A DNA stretch of 40,653 nt, taken from assembly GCA_030684355.1 (NCBI GenBank), contig JAUXTN010000121.1, forward strand, positions 1-40,653, read 5' to 3'. The notes below the pieces were generated by a model. It was given only the letters and a program-made list of their open reading frames with translations. It searched no databases and was not told the origin of the DNA. Positions 25,178-33,547 of the stretch are shown here, in pieces. Each line of letters opens with the position of its first letter. Position 1 is the first letter of the stretch. Origin of the DNA: Pseudomonadota bacterium (GTDB taxonomy: Bacteria > Myxococcota_A > UBA796 > SXON01). The translations under genes and the position numbers were made by a program.

Positions 25178-25230
25178 GAGTACCTCGCAAGGTGAGTTTG
25201 AGTACACGTCATCGTTGGCCGGCCGGAGAC

Positions 25231-26439
25231 TCACAACCCCAGCGCCAACCGCACCGTCTCTGGCCAATCGTGGATCCGGTCGACGAGCATGGAACGTTCC
25301 CGGTCCACGTCCGGGGCGGCGTATGGGCATCGCGGATCCTCCTCCATGGCACCCTTTGACAGGTTGAACAAGGCCTGGGCGACGAGGTGGACGTCGACGT
25401 GATCCAACACGGCGAGGGCATCCACGACCGCGCCACGCAGCCGAACCACACAGACCGGATCGGCCTCGCACCGCGCGCCCAGGAGCCCCCCGCCGTAGCC
25501 GAACGTCCACGCCTCGTCCCACGCGCCGTCCTGGCCCCAGGGAACGAACACGAGGTGCCCATCGCGGTCGGGGTCGGCGTAGAGGTAGTAATCGTCGAGC
25601 CGCGTCGGATATCCATCCAGCCCGCCAGTCGCGATGGACCACGCCCAGAACGCCAGGAACTGCTCCATGTCCACGACCAGCGATGCCTGGCCCATGAAGT
25701 TGTCGGACGGCTCGGTCAGGGCGTCGGTGGCCTCCTTGGGGGTCACCGGCCCGTCGCCGGTGCCGCTTAGGAGGCGGAAGTTGCCGACGCCGGTGGCGGT
25801 CAGATCGGCCTCCGGGTCCGCCGCCCAGAGGCTCCCGTGGGGGTCGGGGAAGTGACGTTGGAGCCACGCCTGGTCCACCCCCTCCACCGCGGCGTAGAGA
25901 CCGTAATATTCGAGGTTCACGTACACCCTGGCGAAGACGGCGCGGGGGACGGGCATGCCGCCCGCTGCCCACGCGATGTAGGAGACGACCTCCCGGCCCT
26001 GCGCGGGGTCACCGGTGAGGTTGTTCAACGCGAGCCGCTTGAGGCTTGCGTATTGCTGACCTGGAACCACTTCGTTGAACTTGATACGAAACGCGGGCTT
26101 GCCATTGAAGTCCTGGTATGTCGAGGTACCCTTCAGCCGAACCCCCACCTCCAGCGTGGTGCCGTCGTGCTCGAACGTGGCGGGCACGTAGGTCCGTCCG
26201 TCCTCGTTCAACGCGGAGATGGCTGCGGCTGTCAACGTGAGGTGGATGTCCTGGAGGACGGTCGGGTTGAAGAGCTCGTCGTAGCTGCCATGGATGGGTT
26301 CGTGTATAGGCACGACGCGGTTGGCGTCCAGCACCTCGATCGGCTCCACGATGCCCGTGTCATCGAGGCGGGGTACGACGGGCGCGCCGCCGCCCCCGCC
26401 GGGCGCGCACCCCCCCGCCACCACCCATAGCAGCCACAT
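25231..26439 (-). CDS. CotH-type kinase-fold lipoprotein
   Basis: The 402-residue protein has a lipobox in MWLLWVVAGGC and a CotH domain: VGVRLKGTSTYQDFNGKPAF (about 98-117), LALNNLTGDPAQGREVVSY, ARVYVNLEYYGLYAAVEGVD, and the late DDYYLYADPDRDGHLVFVPWGQD segment. CotH proteins are atypical kinases, first known from Bacillus spore coats, that phosphorylate extracellular proteins. The metal-site segment here reads PWGQD rather than the more common PWDLD, but its Asp is present. The lipid anchor places it outside the cytoplasm, where ATP supply is an open question. It diverges from a second cotH-like gene. Confidence 0.82.
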   Translation of the reverse strand: MWLLWVVAGGCAPGGGGGAPVVPRLDDTGIVEPIEVLDANRVVPIHEPIHGSYDELFNPTVLQDIHLTLTAAAISALNEDGRTYVPATFEHDGTTLEVGVRLKGTSTYQDFNGKPAFRIKFNEVVPGQQYASLKRLALNNLTGDPAQGREVVSYIAWAAGGMPVPRAVFARVYVNLEYYGLYAAVEGVDQAWLQRHFPDPHGSLWAADPEADLTATGVGNFRLLSGTGDGPVTPKEATDALTEPSDNFMGQASLVVDMEQFLAFWAWSIATGGLDGYPTRLDDYYLYADPDRDGHLVFVPWGQDGAWDEAWTFGYGGGLLGARCEADPVCVVRLRGAVVDALAVLDHVDVHLVAQALFNLSKGAMEEDPRCPYAAPDVDRERSMLVDRIHDWPETVRLALGL

Positions 26440-26590
26440 GCCTCCCCCCGTCCACTCATGGGATAGGGTTGAACCGGGGCGGGTCCACTGTCGAACCCCA
26501 GAATTCTGCCGAGATCCCGTCGCGGGGTCCGGTTCGTGACACCGCCACCGCTCCCGGGCCTACCTCTTCTGTAGCCTTCAAGGGAGCTCC

Positions 26591-27721
26591 ATGGTCTCGC
26601 TTCTCGCCTTGCTCCTGGGTGCACCGCCTCTCCGGCTGGAACCCCGCGTCCAGGAGCCGCCCGCCACGCCCCTCGACGGCCCCGGCGCGTTCCTCTACGA
26701 AGAGCCGGGCACGATCCACGACTTCGAAATCACCCTCACCGACGAGGCCGCCAGCCTCCTCGGCCGAGGCGAGCCGGACGTCCACGCCACCCTCGGCTAC
26801 CGGGGCGTCCGCCTCGACGTGGGGCTGAAGCTCAAGGGGAGCAGCACGTTCCGCGGGATCGACGGCAAGCCCTCCTTCAAGATCGACATCGGCCAGTGGG
26901 TCGACAAGCAGACGCTGCTGGGCGTCCGCCGGCTGACGCTGAACAACATGATCACGGACCCGACGATGATGCGGGAGCACGCCGCGTACCGCCTGTACGA
27001 GGACGTGGGCGTGCCCGCGCCGCGGCACGCCTATGCGCGCGTGAAGGTCAACGGGGAGCCCTATGGGCTCTACGGCATCGTCGAGTCGATGGACGAGCGC
27101 TTCCTGCGCCGGCAGTTCCCCGGCGACAGCGAGGGCAACCTCTACGACACCCACTACACCTACGCCGACCTCACCTCGAGCGGCGTGGCCTACTACGCGC
27201 TCAAGGAAGGCCACCCGCTCGTGCCGGGCGAGGACTTGCGCGATCTCGTCTCCGAGCTCGGGAGCGGCAACATCCTCGACGTCATCGACAAGCGCTTCGA
27301 CCGGGACGCGCTGCTCGGGATGTGGGCGGTGGAGTTCGCCAGCTCGAATTGGGACAGCTACGTCCGGAACACCAACAACTACCTGCTGTACCACGCGACG
27401 GGCTCCGACCGATGGCACTTCCTGCCCTGGGGCCAGGACAGCGCGTTCCGCGGCGGCGGGTCGGTGTACCAGGGCGTCGTCGGGCGCATGGCCACCGCGT
27501 GCCTCGGCGACACCCAATGCAAGTCGCTCCTCGACGCCCGGGTGCGCTCCGTGGTCGACACCTGGGAAGACGGCGATCTCCTCGGGTACATGCAGGAGAC
27601 CTGGGCCCTGATCGGCCCGGAGTGCGAGGACGACCAACGGAAGGAGGCGGGCTGCGACCCCCAGGCCATCCTCAGCATCCTCGCCGACCGTCCCGCCTCG
27701 GTGCGAGAAGACCTCCCCTGA
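26591..27721 (+). CDS. CotH-type kinase-fold secreted protein
   Basis: This 376-residue protein is a second CotH-family member: VGLKLKGSSTFRGIDGKPSF (about 77-96), RLTLNNMITDPTMMREH, ARVKVNGEPYGLYGIVESMD and NNYLLYHATGSDRWHFLPWGQD. As in its divergent neighbour, the last motif has GQD. The N-terminus is a short hydrophobic segment (MVSLLALLLGAPP) that may act as a signal, without a clear lipobox. GGGAG lies just before the ATG. It is the same family as the gene at 25231-26439 but not a recent duplicate. It ends before a strong hairpin. Confidence 0.82.
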   Translation: MVSLLALLLGAPPLRLEPRVQEPPATPLDGPGAFLYEEPGTIHDFEITLTDEAASLLGRGEPDVHATLGYRGVRLDVGLKLKGSSTFRGIDGKPSFKIDIGQWVDKQTLLGVRRLTLNNMITDPTMMREHAAYRLYEDVGVPAPRHAYARVKVNGEPYGLYGIVESMDERFLRRQFPGDSEGNLYDTHYTYADLTSSGVAYYALKEGHPLVPGEDLRDLVSELGSGNILDVIDKRFDRDALLGMWAVEFASSNWDSYVRNTNNYLLYHATGSDRWHFLPWGQDSAFRGGGSVYQGVVGRMATACLGDTQCKSLLDARVRSVVDTWEDGDLLGYMQETWALIGPECEDDQRKEAGCDPQAILSILADRPASVREDLP

Positions 27722-27748
27722 CCCACGAGGGAGCGGGGTCCACGACGA

Positions 27749-27781
27749 AACCGCCGCCGGGGAGCGCTCCCGGCGGCGGTT
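27749..27781. terminator. Bidirectional hairpin between cotH-like gene and manC
   Basis: A 16-bp GC-rich inverted repeat (AACCGCCGCCGGG.AGC with GCTCCCGGCGGCGGTT, one bulged G), with a partly T-rich stretch on its right (TTCTCGTTCG), lies between two convergent genes. It probably ends transcription of both; the missing long T tract leaves some doubt. Confidence 0.7.
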
Positions 27782-27797
27782 CTCGTTCGTGGGCCGT

Positions 27798-28829
27798 CTA
27801 CGAGAGGCGGACCAGGCCGCGCCGCTCCGCCTCTTCGAGGAGGAGGCGCACGTCCTGGGCGTCCGCCACGGGCGCGACGAGCAGGGCATCCGGGGTGTCG
27901 ACGACCACCAGCCCGTCCACCCCGAGGAGGGCGACGACCTTCCCGGGCGCATGCACCACGTTGCCCTCGGCGCGGATGGCGATCACCGCCTCGGCGACGG
28001 AGACCCCGCCCTCACCGGCCGGCAGGACCTCGAGCAGCGCAGGCCAGCTCCCCACGTCCGACCAGCCGAAGTCCACCGGCACCACCCGGATGCCCTCCGC
28101 GCGCTCGAGCACGCCGTAGTCGATGCTCGTGGCCTCCGCGAGCGCCCACACGTCCGCGATCGTGCTCCCGCTCCGGAGCCCCGCCACCATCGCGGCGGTG
28201 CCGCTGAGGTGGGTGTCGACCGCGGCCAGGAGCGCCTCCGACGACCACACGAACATGCCGGCATTCCAGAGGTGCTGCCCGCCGGCGAGCAGGGCCTCCG
28301 CCACCGCACGCCCGGGCTTCTCCACGAAGCGGCGCACCGGGCGGTCGGGCCCCGTGCCCTCCCCCACCTCGATCCAACCGAAGCCGGTCTCGGGGCGGGT
28401 GGGGCGCACCCCGAGCGTGACGAGCGCCCCCGTCTCCGCCACGGCCGCCGCCGTCGCGAGCGCCGTGCGGAAGGCAGGCTCGTCCTGCACGACGTGGTCG
28501 GAGGGCAGGACGTAGGAGCCCGCGCCCCCCCGCCGCTCCACCTCGAACGCCGCCCACGCGATCGCCGCGGCCGTGTTGCGCGGGCTCGGCTCGACGAGCA
28601 GCTCGATCCCGGGAAGCTGCTCGCGCACCGCCGCCACCATGTCGGGGCCCGTGACGATCAGCACCCGCTCGGGTGGCAGGCCGGTGCGCGCCACGGTGCG
28701 TTGGAGCAGGGTGGGCCCGCCGTCGAGGGAGAGGCACTGCTTGGGGAGCGCCCGCCGCGAGAGCGGCCAGAAGCGGGTGCCCCGCCCCCCCGCGAGCACG
28801 ACGGCGAAGTAATCGACCGGGAGTGTCAC
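27798..28829 (-). CDS. manC: Mannose-1-phosphate guanylyltransferase (ManC/AlgA N-terminal type)
   Basis: The 343-residue enzyme makes GDP-mannose from mannose-1-P and GTP. Motifs: VVLAGGRGTRFWPLSRRALPK near residue 9, FVEKPG, WNAGMFVW, and VDFGWSDVGSW. It ends after the nucleotidyltransferase and short beta-helix, lacking the C-terminal cupin phosphomannose isomerase domain of bifunctional AlgA. The start is a GTG at 28829 with AAGGAG about five bases upstream. It is the last gene of the alginate-like set, preceded by a strong hairpin (28885-28920) that may set its expression apart. GDP-mannose is the substrate of AlgD encoded upstream. Confidence 0.9.
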   Translation of the reverse strand: MTLPVDYFAVVLAGGRGTRFWPLSRRALPKQCLSLDGGPTLLQRTVARTGLPPERVLIVTGPDMVAAVREQLPGIELLVEPSPRNTAAAIAWAAFEVERRGGAGSYVLPSDHVVQDEPAFRTALATAAAVAETGALVTLGVRPTRPETGFGWIEVGEGTGPDRPVRRFVEKPGRAVAEALLAGGQHLWNAGMFVWSSEALLAAVDTHLSGTAAMVAGLRSGSTIADVWALAEATSIDYGVLERAEGIRVVPVDFGWSDVGSWPALLEVLPAGEGGVSVAEAVIAIRAEGNVVHAPGKVVALLGVDGLVVVDTPDALLVAPVADAQDVRLLLEEAERRGLVRLS

Positions 28830-28884
28830 GCCGGCTCCTTGTGTTGAATTGGTTGCGATACATCGCCGAACAGGAAATCGCCGA

Positions 28885-28920
28885 ATCTTCCCGGTGGGTT
28901 GCCAAACCCGCCGGGAAGAT
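28885..28920. terminator. Strong hairpin between algG and manC (attenuator or processing site)
   Basis: Two 16-base arms (ATCTTCCCGGTGGGTT, 28885-28900, and AACCCGCCGGGAAGAT, 28905-28920) pair with one mismatch around a 4-base loop. It lies in the 139-base gap between algG and manC. On the transcribed minus strand it is not followed by a clean T tract, so partial termination or an RNA-processing or stability role is as likely as full termination. Confidence 0.55.
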
Positions 28921-28968
28921 CGCTGACGATGGAAAGGCCGGGCGCGGGCCGGAGTGCGGCCGGCCGGG

Positions 28969-30876
28969 CTACGGGACCGGCGGCGCGGTGGGCCGGGGGC
29001 CGACGGTCGTGCTCTCCATCCCCTGCGGCCGCGCGCCCGGGATGATGCCCGCCTCGATGGGGCCGATCCCGACCACCTCCTTCAGCGCGAAGGTGCGCGT
29101 ACCCACCACGAGGTCCACCGTCACGTGCGCCTCGCCCTCGGCCGTGGGCATGATCGAGCCCTCGCGCGCCCCGTCCACCCACAAGACCTGCCGGGCGCCG
29201 GGCGTGAGCTCGCCGACGGTGAACGTCGCGCTGGTGGCGGTGTCGGACGTGACCGTCCAGGTCCGGTTGGGCGGGGCCCACGACGACACGTCGACCGAGA
29301 GCTGGCCGCTCACCGGGAGCACCGAGAGGGCCAGCGCGTCGACCGACATGATGCCGGGGTTGATGAGGCTCGTGAGCGTCAACGACGAGCCCTCGGCGGT
29401 GACCGCCGTGAGGAGGCCCACGTCGTTGTCGAAGATGCGGCCGGTCGTGTCGTTGAAGGCCATGACGGCGTCGCCGCCCTTCAACATCACCGACGCGAAT
29501 TCGGAGTCGGTGACGGTGTTGGGGGAGAGGCCCTCCAGGAGGATGTAGCCCCCGCCCATGTCGTTGCCTTCGAACACGTTGTCGATCGAGTCGAGGAGGA
29601 ACGCGCCGCTCGTGGTGCTCTCGCGGAAGGTGTTGTCGAGGAACTCGTTGCGGTTGGCGTACGAGGCGCGGATGCCCCGGTCGCCGCTCCGCGCGATGAC
29701 GTTCCCGGCGAACACGTTGTCGGCGGGGCACCCGTCGTTGATGGTGGGCAGGTCGGTGCCCTGGTACATGTAGATGCCGTACAGCCCGTTGTCGGTGAGC
29801 TGGTTGTTCTCGATCACGTTCTCGGAGGCGCCGACGCTTAGGCGCACGCCGTACTTGTTGCCCCGCGCGATGTTGTCACGGACGATGTTCTGGTGGCTGT
29901 CCATGATGGCGAACCCGGCGTCCGTGTTGCCCTCCGCCACGTTGAACTCCACGACCGTGTCCTGCACGGCGCGGTGGAGCATGAACCCGGTCCCGACGTT
30001 GGCCTTCGACGTGTTGTGGCGGACGGTGAGGCCGTCGCACCGCATCGAGCAGATGAAGCCGTGGTTGCCGTTGTCGTGGGTGAAGTTTTCTTCGAACACG
30101 AGCATGTCCGAGTCGTCGTGCGGATCGATGCCGTATTGGATGTTGTTGTAGACCTCGTTGTTGATGACGTTCATCCCGAACGCCCCGTACGTGTACATCC
30201 CAAAGTAGTTGTCGTGGATGAACGAGTCCTTGACATCACCGAGCACGTCGACCTCGTCGAAGACGTCGGGCGTCGTCGCCCGCACCTTCCAGACGAGTCC
30301 GTACGACTCCGCGGCGTAGTAGCCGAGGTAGGCGATCTCGCTGTCGATGACGTCCATGCGGGACTCGCGGGCGGTCGTGCCGTCGACGTCCAGGTAGGAC
30401 ACGGCGCGGACGAACGCGCGCCCGGTGTCGTACTCGAGGTCGGGGCCGCCGGCGGCCTCGTCCCACGAGGTGACCTTGGTGCTCCGGATGAGGAGCGTGC
30501 CGTGCTGCGCGCGCACCTCCACCCACGCGGTGGGGTCGGAGTCGTTGTTGCTCTTCAAGCGCAGCTCGTTCACGTCCCCGCCGCGCTTCACGCCGTCGAG
30601 GACGAGGGTTGCGCCGCCGTCGAGGATGAGGTTTGCCCCGAGCAACCAGATGTGCTGGGCCGGATCGACGAGCTGCAACGGCGTCTCGACGGGGGCGAGC
30701 GCCTTGAGCTCGGTGAGGGTGCAACGCACGTCCCCCGAGACGTAGAGCCGGTTGGACATCCCCGCCCATCGGACGCTCTCCGCGGTGCAGCTCGCATCGG
30801 CGAGGGCGGCTTGTGGTGCCAGGCCCCCGGCGAGGAGGAGCAGGGCAAGACGGGAACCAATGCATCGGTGGCGCAT
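28969..30876 (-). CDS. algG: AlgG-like mannuronan C5-epimerase
   Basis: The 635-residue exported protein has a signal peptide (LALLLLAGGLAPQAALA) and a right-handed parallel beta-helix. It carries the AlgG features LLIRSTKVTSWDEAAGGP (129-145), SEIAYLGYYAAESYGL (179-194) and the catalytic YGIDPHDDSD with DPHD at 251-254, followed by HGFICSMRCDGL and repeated NxxxxN strands. AlgG converts D-mannuronate to L-guluronate in the nascent polymer in the periplasm. It is longer than Pseudomonas AlgG by about 90 residues, with an extra C-terminal beta-rich domain and a Pro-rich tail. The ATG at 30876 has AGGAG seven bases upstream; the upstream alg8 gene ends 44 bases before it. Confidence 0.88.
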   Translation of the reverse strand: MRHRCIGSRLALLLLAGGLAPQAALADASCTAESVRWAGMSNRLYVSGDVRCTLTELKALAPVETPLQLVDPAQHIWLLGANLILDGGATLVLDGVKRGGDVNELRLKSNNDSDPTAWVEVRAQHGTLLIRSTKVTSWDEAAGGPDLEYDTGRAFVRAVSYLDVDGTTARESRMDVIDSEIAYLGYYAAESYGLVWKVRATTPDVFDEVDVLGDVKDSFIHDNYFGMYTYGAFGMNVINNEVYNNIQYGIDPHDDSDMLVFEENFTHDNGNHGFICSMRCDGLTVRHNTSKANVGTGFMLHRAVQDTVVEFNVAEGNTDAGFAIMDSHQNIVRDNIARGNKYGVRLSVGASENVIENNQLTDNGLYGIYMYQGTDLPTINDGCPADNVFAGNVIARSGDRGIRASYANRNEFLDNTFRESTTSGAFLLDSIDNVFEGNDMGGGYILLEGLSPNTVTDSEFASVMLKGGDAVMAFNDTTGRIFDNDVGLLTAVTAEGSSLTLTSLINPGIMSVDALALSVLPVSGQLSVDVSSWAPPNRTWTVTSDTATSATFTVGELTPGARQVLWVDGAREGSIMPTAEGEAHVTVDLVVGTRTFALKEVVGIGPIEAGIIPGARPQGMESTTVGPRPTAPPVP

Positions 30877-30920
30877 GGAGACTCCTGTGTCAAAGTCACG
30901 TGTATCGGAAGCACCGCAGG

Positions 30921-32483
30921 TCAAAGGAACGTGTCAAGGAAAGAAACCACGTAGGCGAGCGGGCGGTCCGGCAGGGTCCCCGTCAAGAGGAGGACACCGA
31001 ACACGAACACCGAGATCCAGAGGGTGGTGAGGTACGAGGCCATCCAGCTCTTCCAACGCCACCCGTGGCCCAACGCATCGTTGGCACGCTGGTCACCGCG
31101 GTTCGCCCAGCGCTGCACCGGCAGGCGGAAGAGGATGTAGATCTTGATCACACTCGCGGCTATCTGGTTGAAGTAGAGGACGAACGGGAACGACACGTCG
31201 ATCCGGCGGTGGTACGGGAACAGCAGGCAGGATTGGACGCCGCGGGTCAGCATGACCCAGAGCGGGAAGGTGACGAGGAGCGCCGGGTCCAGGAGGAGCC
31301 CGCCGCCAATGAGCGCCACGGGCCCGGCGAGGCAGCTCCACATCGCGATGCGTTGGTCGACGATGCACCACCAGATGAAGAACCCGACCCGGGTCGGCCC
31401 CAGGCGGATGGCCCGGCGCCCGTTTCGGAGCATGTTCCCCGACCAACGGAGCAGGTTCTGGATGACGCGGTCGAACAGGGAGCCGTCGAGCCGCTCGATG
31501 GTGTAGACCAGCGCGTCCGGCACGTAGCGCATCTCGGCGCCGCGCTGCAGGAGGCAGTACCAGGTGCTCTTGTCGTCGCCCGACAGGAAGCGGAAGCGGC
31601 CCCACAACCAATCGTCGAGGTAGTCCTCCTCGACCGTGGAGATGAACGCCTCGTCGAGCACGGCTCGGGCCCGGTACACCGAGAGGCGCCCGGTCAGGGT
31701 GAGGACCTTCTTGGAGAGCGCGTGCGAGTTCATCGTGAGGTGACGCTGGGCGAATCGCAGGTCGAGCCACTTCTGCATCAAGATGGGCCCGCGCACGATT
31801 GCGCGCTCCAACGTGGTGAGCGCGTCCACCTTCGGTTCGAGCTCGAAGATGGGCAGGCACCGCGCGAGGCAGCCCGGCGCCATCAAGCTGTCCCCGTCGA
31901 GGAACACCACGGGGGTGTCCCCGCCGATGCCGATCCGGGACATGGCACGGAGCGCCAACCCGATGGCGATGCGCTTGCCGGGCAGCGTCTGGCGGACGAA
32001 CACCACCTCCAGCTTCACCGGCGCCTGCACCGTCGCCAGGTGCGCGGTGATGACCTCCTCGTCGCTCGCGTGCCCGCTCCCGATGACCAGGCGGCCCGGC
32101 ACGCCGAGCTGCACGAGCTCGCTCACGATGCTGTCCAGGACGGCCCGGGTGGTGGCCGGGTCCTCCTTGAACGTGGTCATCATGAAGGCGACCTCGCGGG
32201 GCCGCCAGCCGCGCGCCCACAAGGCCTCGCCCTCGCGCCGGAGCCGCGCGTACACCACGCGGGTGTAGATCTGGGCCCGGATGAAGTGGGTGAACCACCA
32301 GGCGAAGCGCCACACCCCGAGGAGGCCGAGGCCCCCGAAGATGCCGCGCGCCATGGGCGTGCCGAGGATGTCGGCCGGCAGGGCCAGGATCCCGGCGACG
32401 AGGACCACGAAGTAGAGGTAGAGCCCCGCGACGTCGCGCCAGCGCCAATCGAACCGCTCGGGCTCGCCGCTTACCGGTGCCAC
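30921..32483 (-). CDS. alg8: Alg8-like mannuronan synthase (GT2)
   Basis: The 520-residue membrane glycosyltransferase polymerises GDP-mannuronate. N-terminal helices (VAGLYLYFVVLVAGILAL and the 45-65 segment) precede the GT2 domain: TTFKEDP, VFLDGDSL (DGD, 196-198), TVEEDYLDDWLWGRF (acidic motif, about 285-287) and QNLLRWSGNMLRNG (QxxxRW, 342-347). FFIWWCIVDQRIAMWS and the C-terminal helices complete the pore-like part. These features match alginate Alg8 rather than cellulose BcsA, notably RWSGNMLRNGRRAIRLGP. The start is taken as the GTG at 32483, overlapping the end of the lyase gene by 13 bases. It needs Alg44 (encoded upstream) for activity by analogy with Pseudomonas. Confidence 0.9.
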   Translation of the reverse strand: MAPVSGEPERFDWRWRDVAGLYLYFVVLVAGILALPADILGTPMARGIFGGLGLLGVWRFAWWFTHFIRAQIYTRVVYARLRREGEALWARGWRPREVAFMMTTFKEDPATTRAVLDSIVSELVQLGVPGRLVIGSGHASDEEVITAHLATVQAPVKLEVVFVRQTLPGKRIAIGLALRAMSRIGIGGDTPVVFLDGDSLMAPGCLARCLPIFELEPKVDALTTLERAIVRGPILMQKWLDLRFAQRHLTMNSHALSKKVLTLTGRLSVYRARAVLDEAFISTVEEDYLDDWLWGRFRFLSGDDKSTWYCLLQRGAEMRYVPDALVYTIERLDGSLFDRVIQNLLRWSGNMLRNGRRAIRLGPTRVGFFIWWCIVDQRIAMWSCLAGPVALIGGGLLLDPALLVTFPLWVMLTRGVQSCLLFPYHRRIDVSFPFVLYFNQIAASVIKIYILFRLPVQRWANRGDQRANDALGHGWRWKSWMASYLTTLWISVFVFGVLLLTGTLPDRPLAYVVSFLDTFL

Positions 32484-33547
32484 GATTCCAACCGTGCGAG
32501 CGAGTAGAGGTTGCGTCGTTGGACGGACGCGGCGGTCACGGCGAGGGCCGCGGGCGAGACCTGGGCGGGGTCGAACGCCCCGTAGGCGAGGCGGACGTGC
32601 TCCGCGCGCTCCGGATCGAACGTCGAGCCTGCCGCCCCGTAGCCGTAGCCGGCACGGGCCCGGGCGGCGTCGAGCGGCGAGACGGACCCCCGGAATTCTC
32701 CTGCCATGTCCCCGTCCCGAAGCCGCCGCTCCAACAGTTGGTAGGCCGCGGCGACGGGGTGGGCGCAGCACCGGGTCAGGAGCAGGATCTCCAGCCAGGC
32801 GTCGAGATCGTAGGCGTGGTAGTACAGCGCGCTCCGCTCGCGGAGGTCGACGCTCTCGCCGGTCGTGGCATCGAGGTTGCGCGCCGCGTGGGCCTCGGCG
32901 GCGGCCCGGTCCGCGGCGAACGCGGCGTCGTCCCCCATCGCCTCGTCGAGCAACAGCAGCATCTTCAGTTGGTGGGTGCGGTGGTTGTTCACGCTCGTGC
33001 GCGGGCCGAAGCGCCACGCCCGCTTGCGCTCGCGCAGCTCCGTGAACCACGCGCGCACCACGGCGTCGTCCTGTGGGGACAGCGCCTCCCGCACGAGCAC
33101 GTACGCCTGGACGAGGCTGTCCAGACGGGTCTCGTCGATGGGGTGGCCGGTCGGCACGTTGGTGCGCGCCCACGCGACGAGCCGCGCGGCCACGGCGTCG
33201 CGGTACCGGGACTCGCCGGTGCTGCGCCACGCGAGGGCCAGGATCACCGCGTCGTCGGCGTCCTCGAACGCGGCGCGGGTCGCGATGACCTGGGGGTCCA
33301 CGAGGTCGTCCGACCCCGCGCCTGCCAACTGCACCACTGGACAGGGCGGGCGGACGACCGCGCGGTTGGCCTCCTCGACCACGCGCGCCCGGGTGGCGGC
33401 GCTTAGCTGGAGCGCTCCCCCGTTCCAGCCGGGCAACTGGTCCCGCCCGTGCACGGCGCCCCCGGCGGCCCGGTCCGGCGCGGCCAGGGCGGTGCCCCCC
33501 GACCCCGCCAGCGCGGCGACCAGGAGGGCCGCCAGGGCGGGCCTCAC
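32471..33547 (-). CDS. algL: Alginate-lyase-family protein (AlgL/PL5-like)
   Basis: The 358-residue exported protein has a signal peptide (VRPALAALLVAALAGSGGTA-LAA) and an alpha/alpha-toroid lyase domain of the Alginate_lyase family. Motifs: NNHRTHQL near residue 186 (cf. NNH of AlgL) and ERSALYYHAYDLDAWL near 240 (RxxxYH). In alginate operons this periplasmic enzyme degrades stray polymer. Its GTG start at 33547 overlaps the alg44 stop (GTGA), and its end overlaps alg8, so translation is coupled to both neighbours. The frame continuing upstream to 33832 is antisense-like within alg44 and rejected. Specificity for poly-M is assumed from family and context only. Confidence 0.82.
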   Translation of the reverse strand: MRPALAALLVAALAGSGGTALAAPDRAAGGAVHGRDQLPGWNGGALQLSAATRARVVEEANRAVVRPPCPVVQLAGAGSDDLVDPQVIATRAAFEDADDAVILALAWRSTGESRYRDAVAARLVAWARTNVPTGHPIDETRLDSLVQAYVLVREALSPQDDAVVRAWFTELRERKRAWRFGPRTSVNNHRTHQLKMLLLLDEAMGDDAAFAADRAAAEAHAARNLDATTGESVDLRERSALYYHAYDLDAWLEILLLTRCCAHPVAAAYQLLERRLRDGDMAGEFRGSVSPLDAARARAGYGYGAAGSTFDPERAEHVRLAYGAFDPAQVSPAALAVTAASVQRRNLYSLARLESWHR

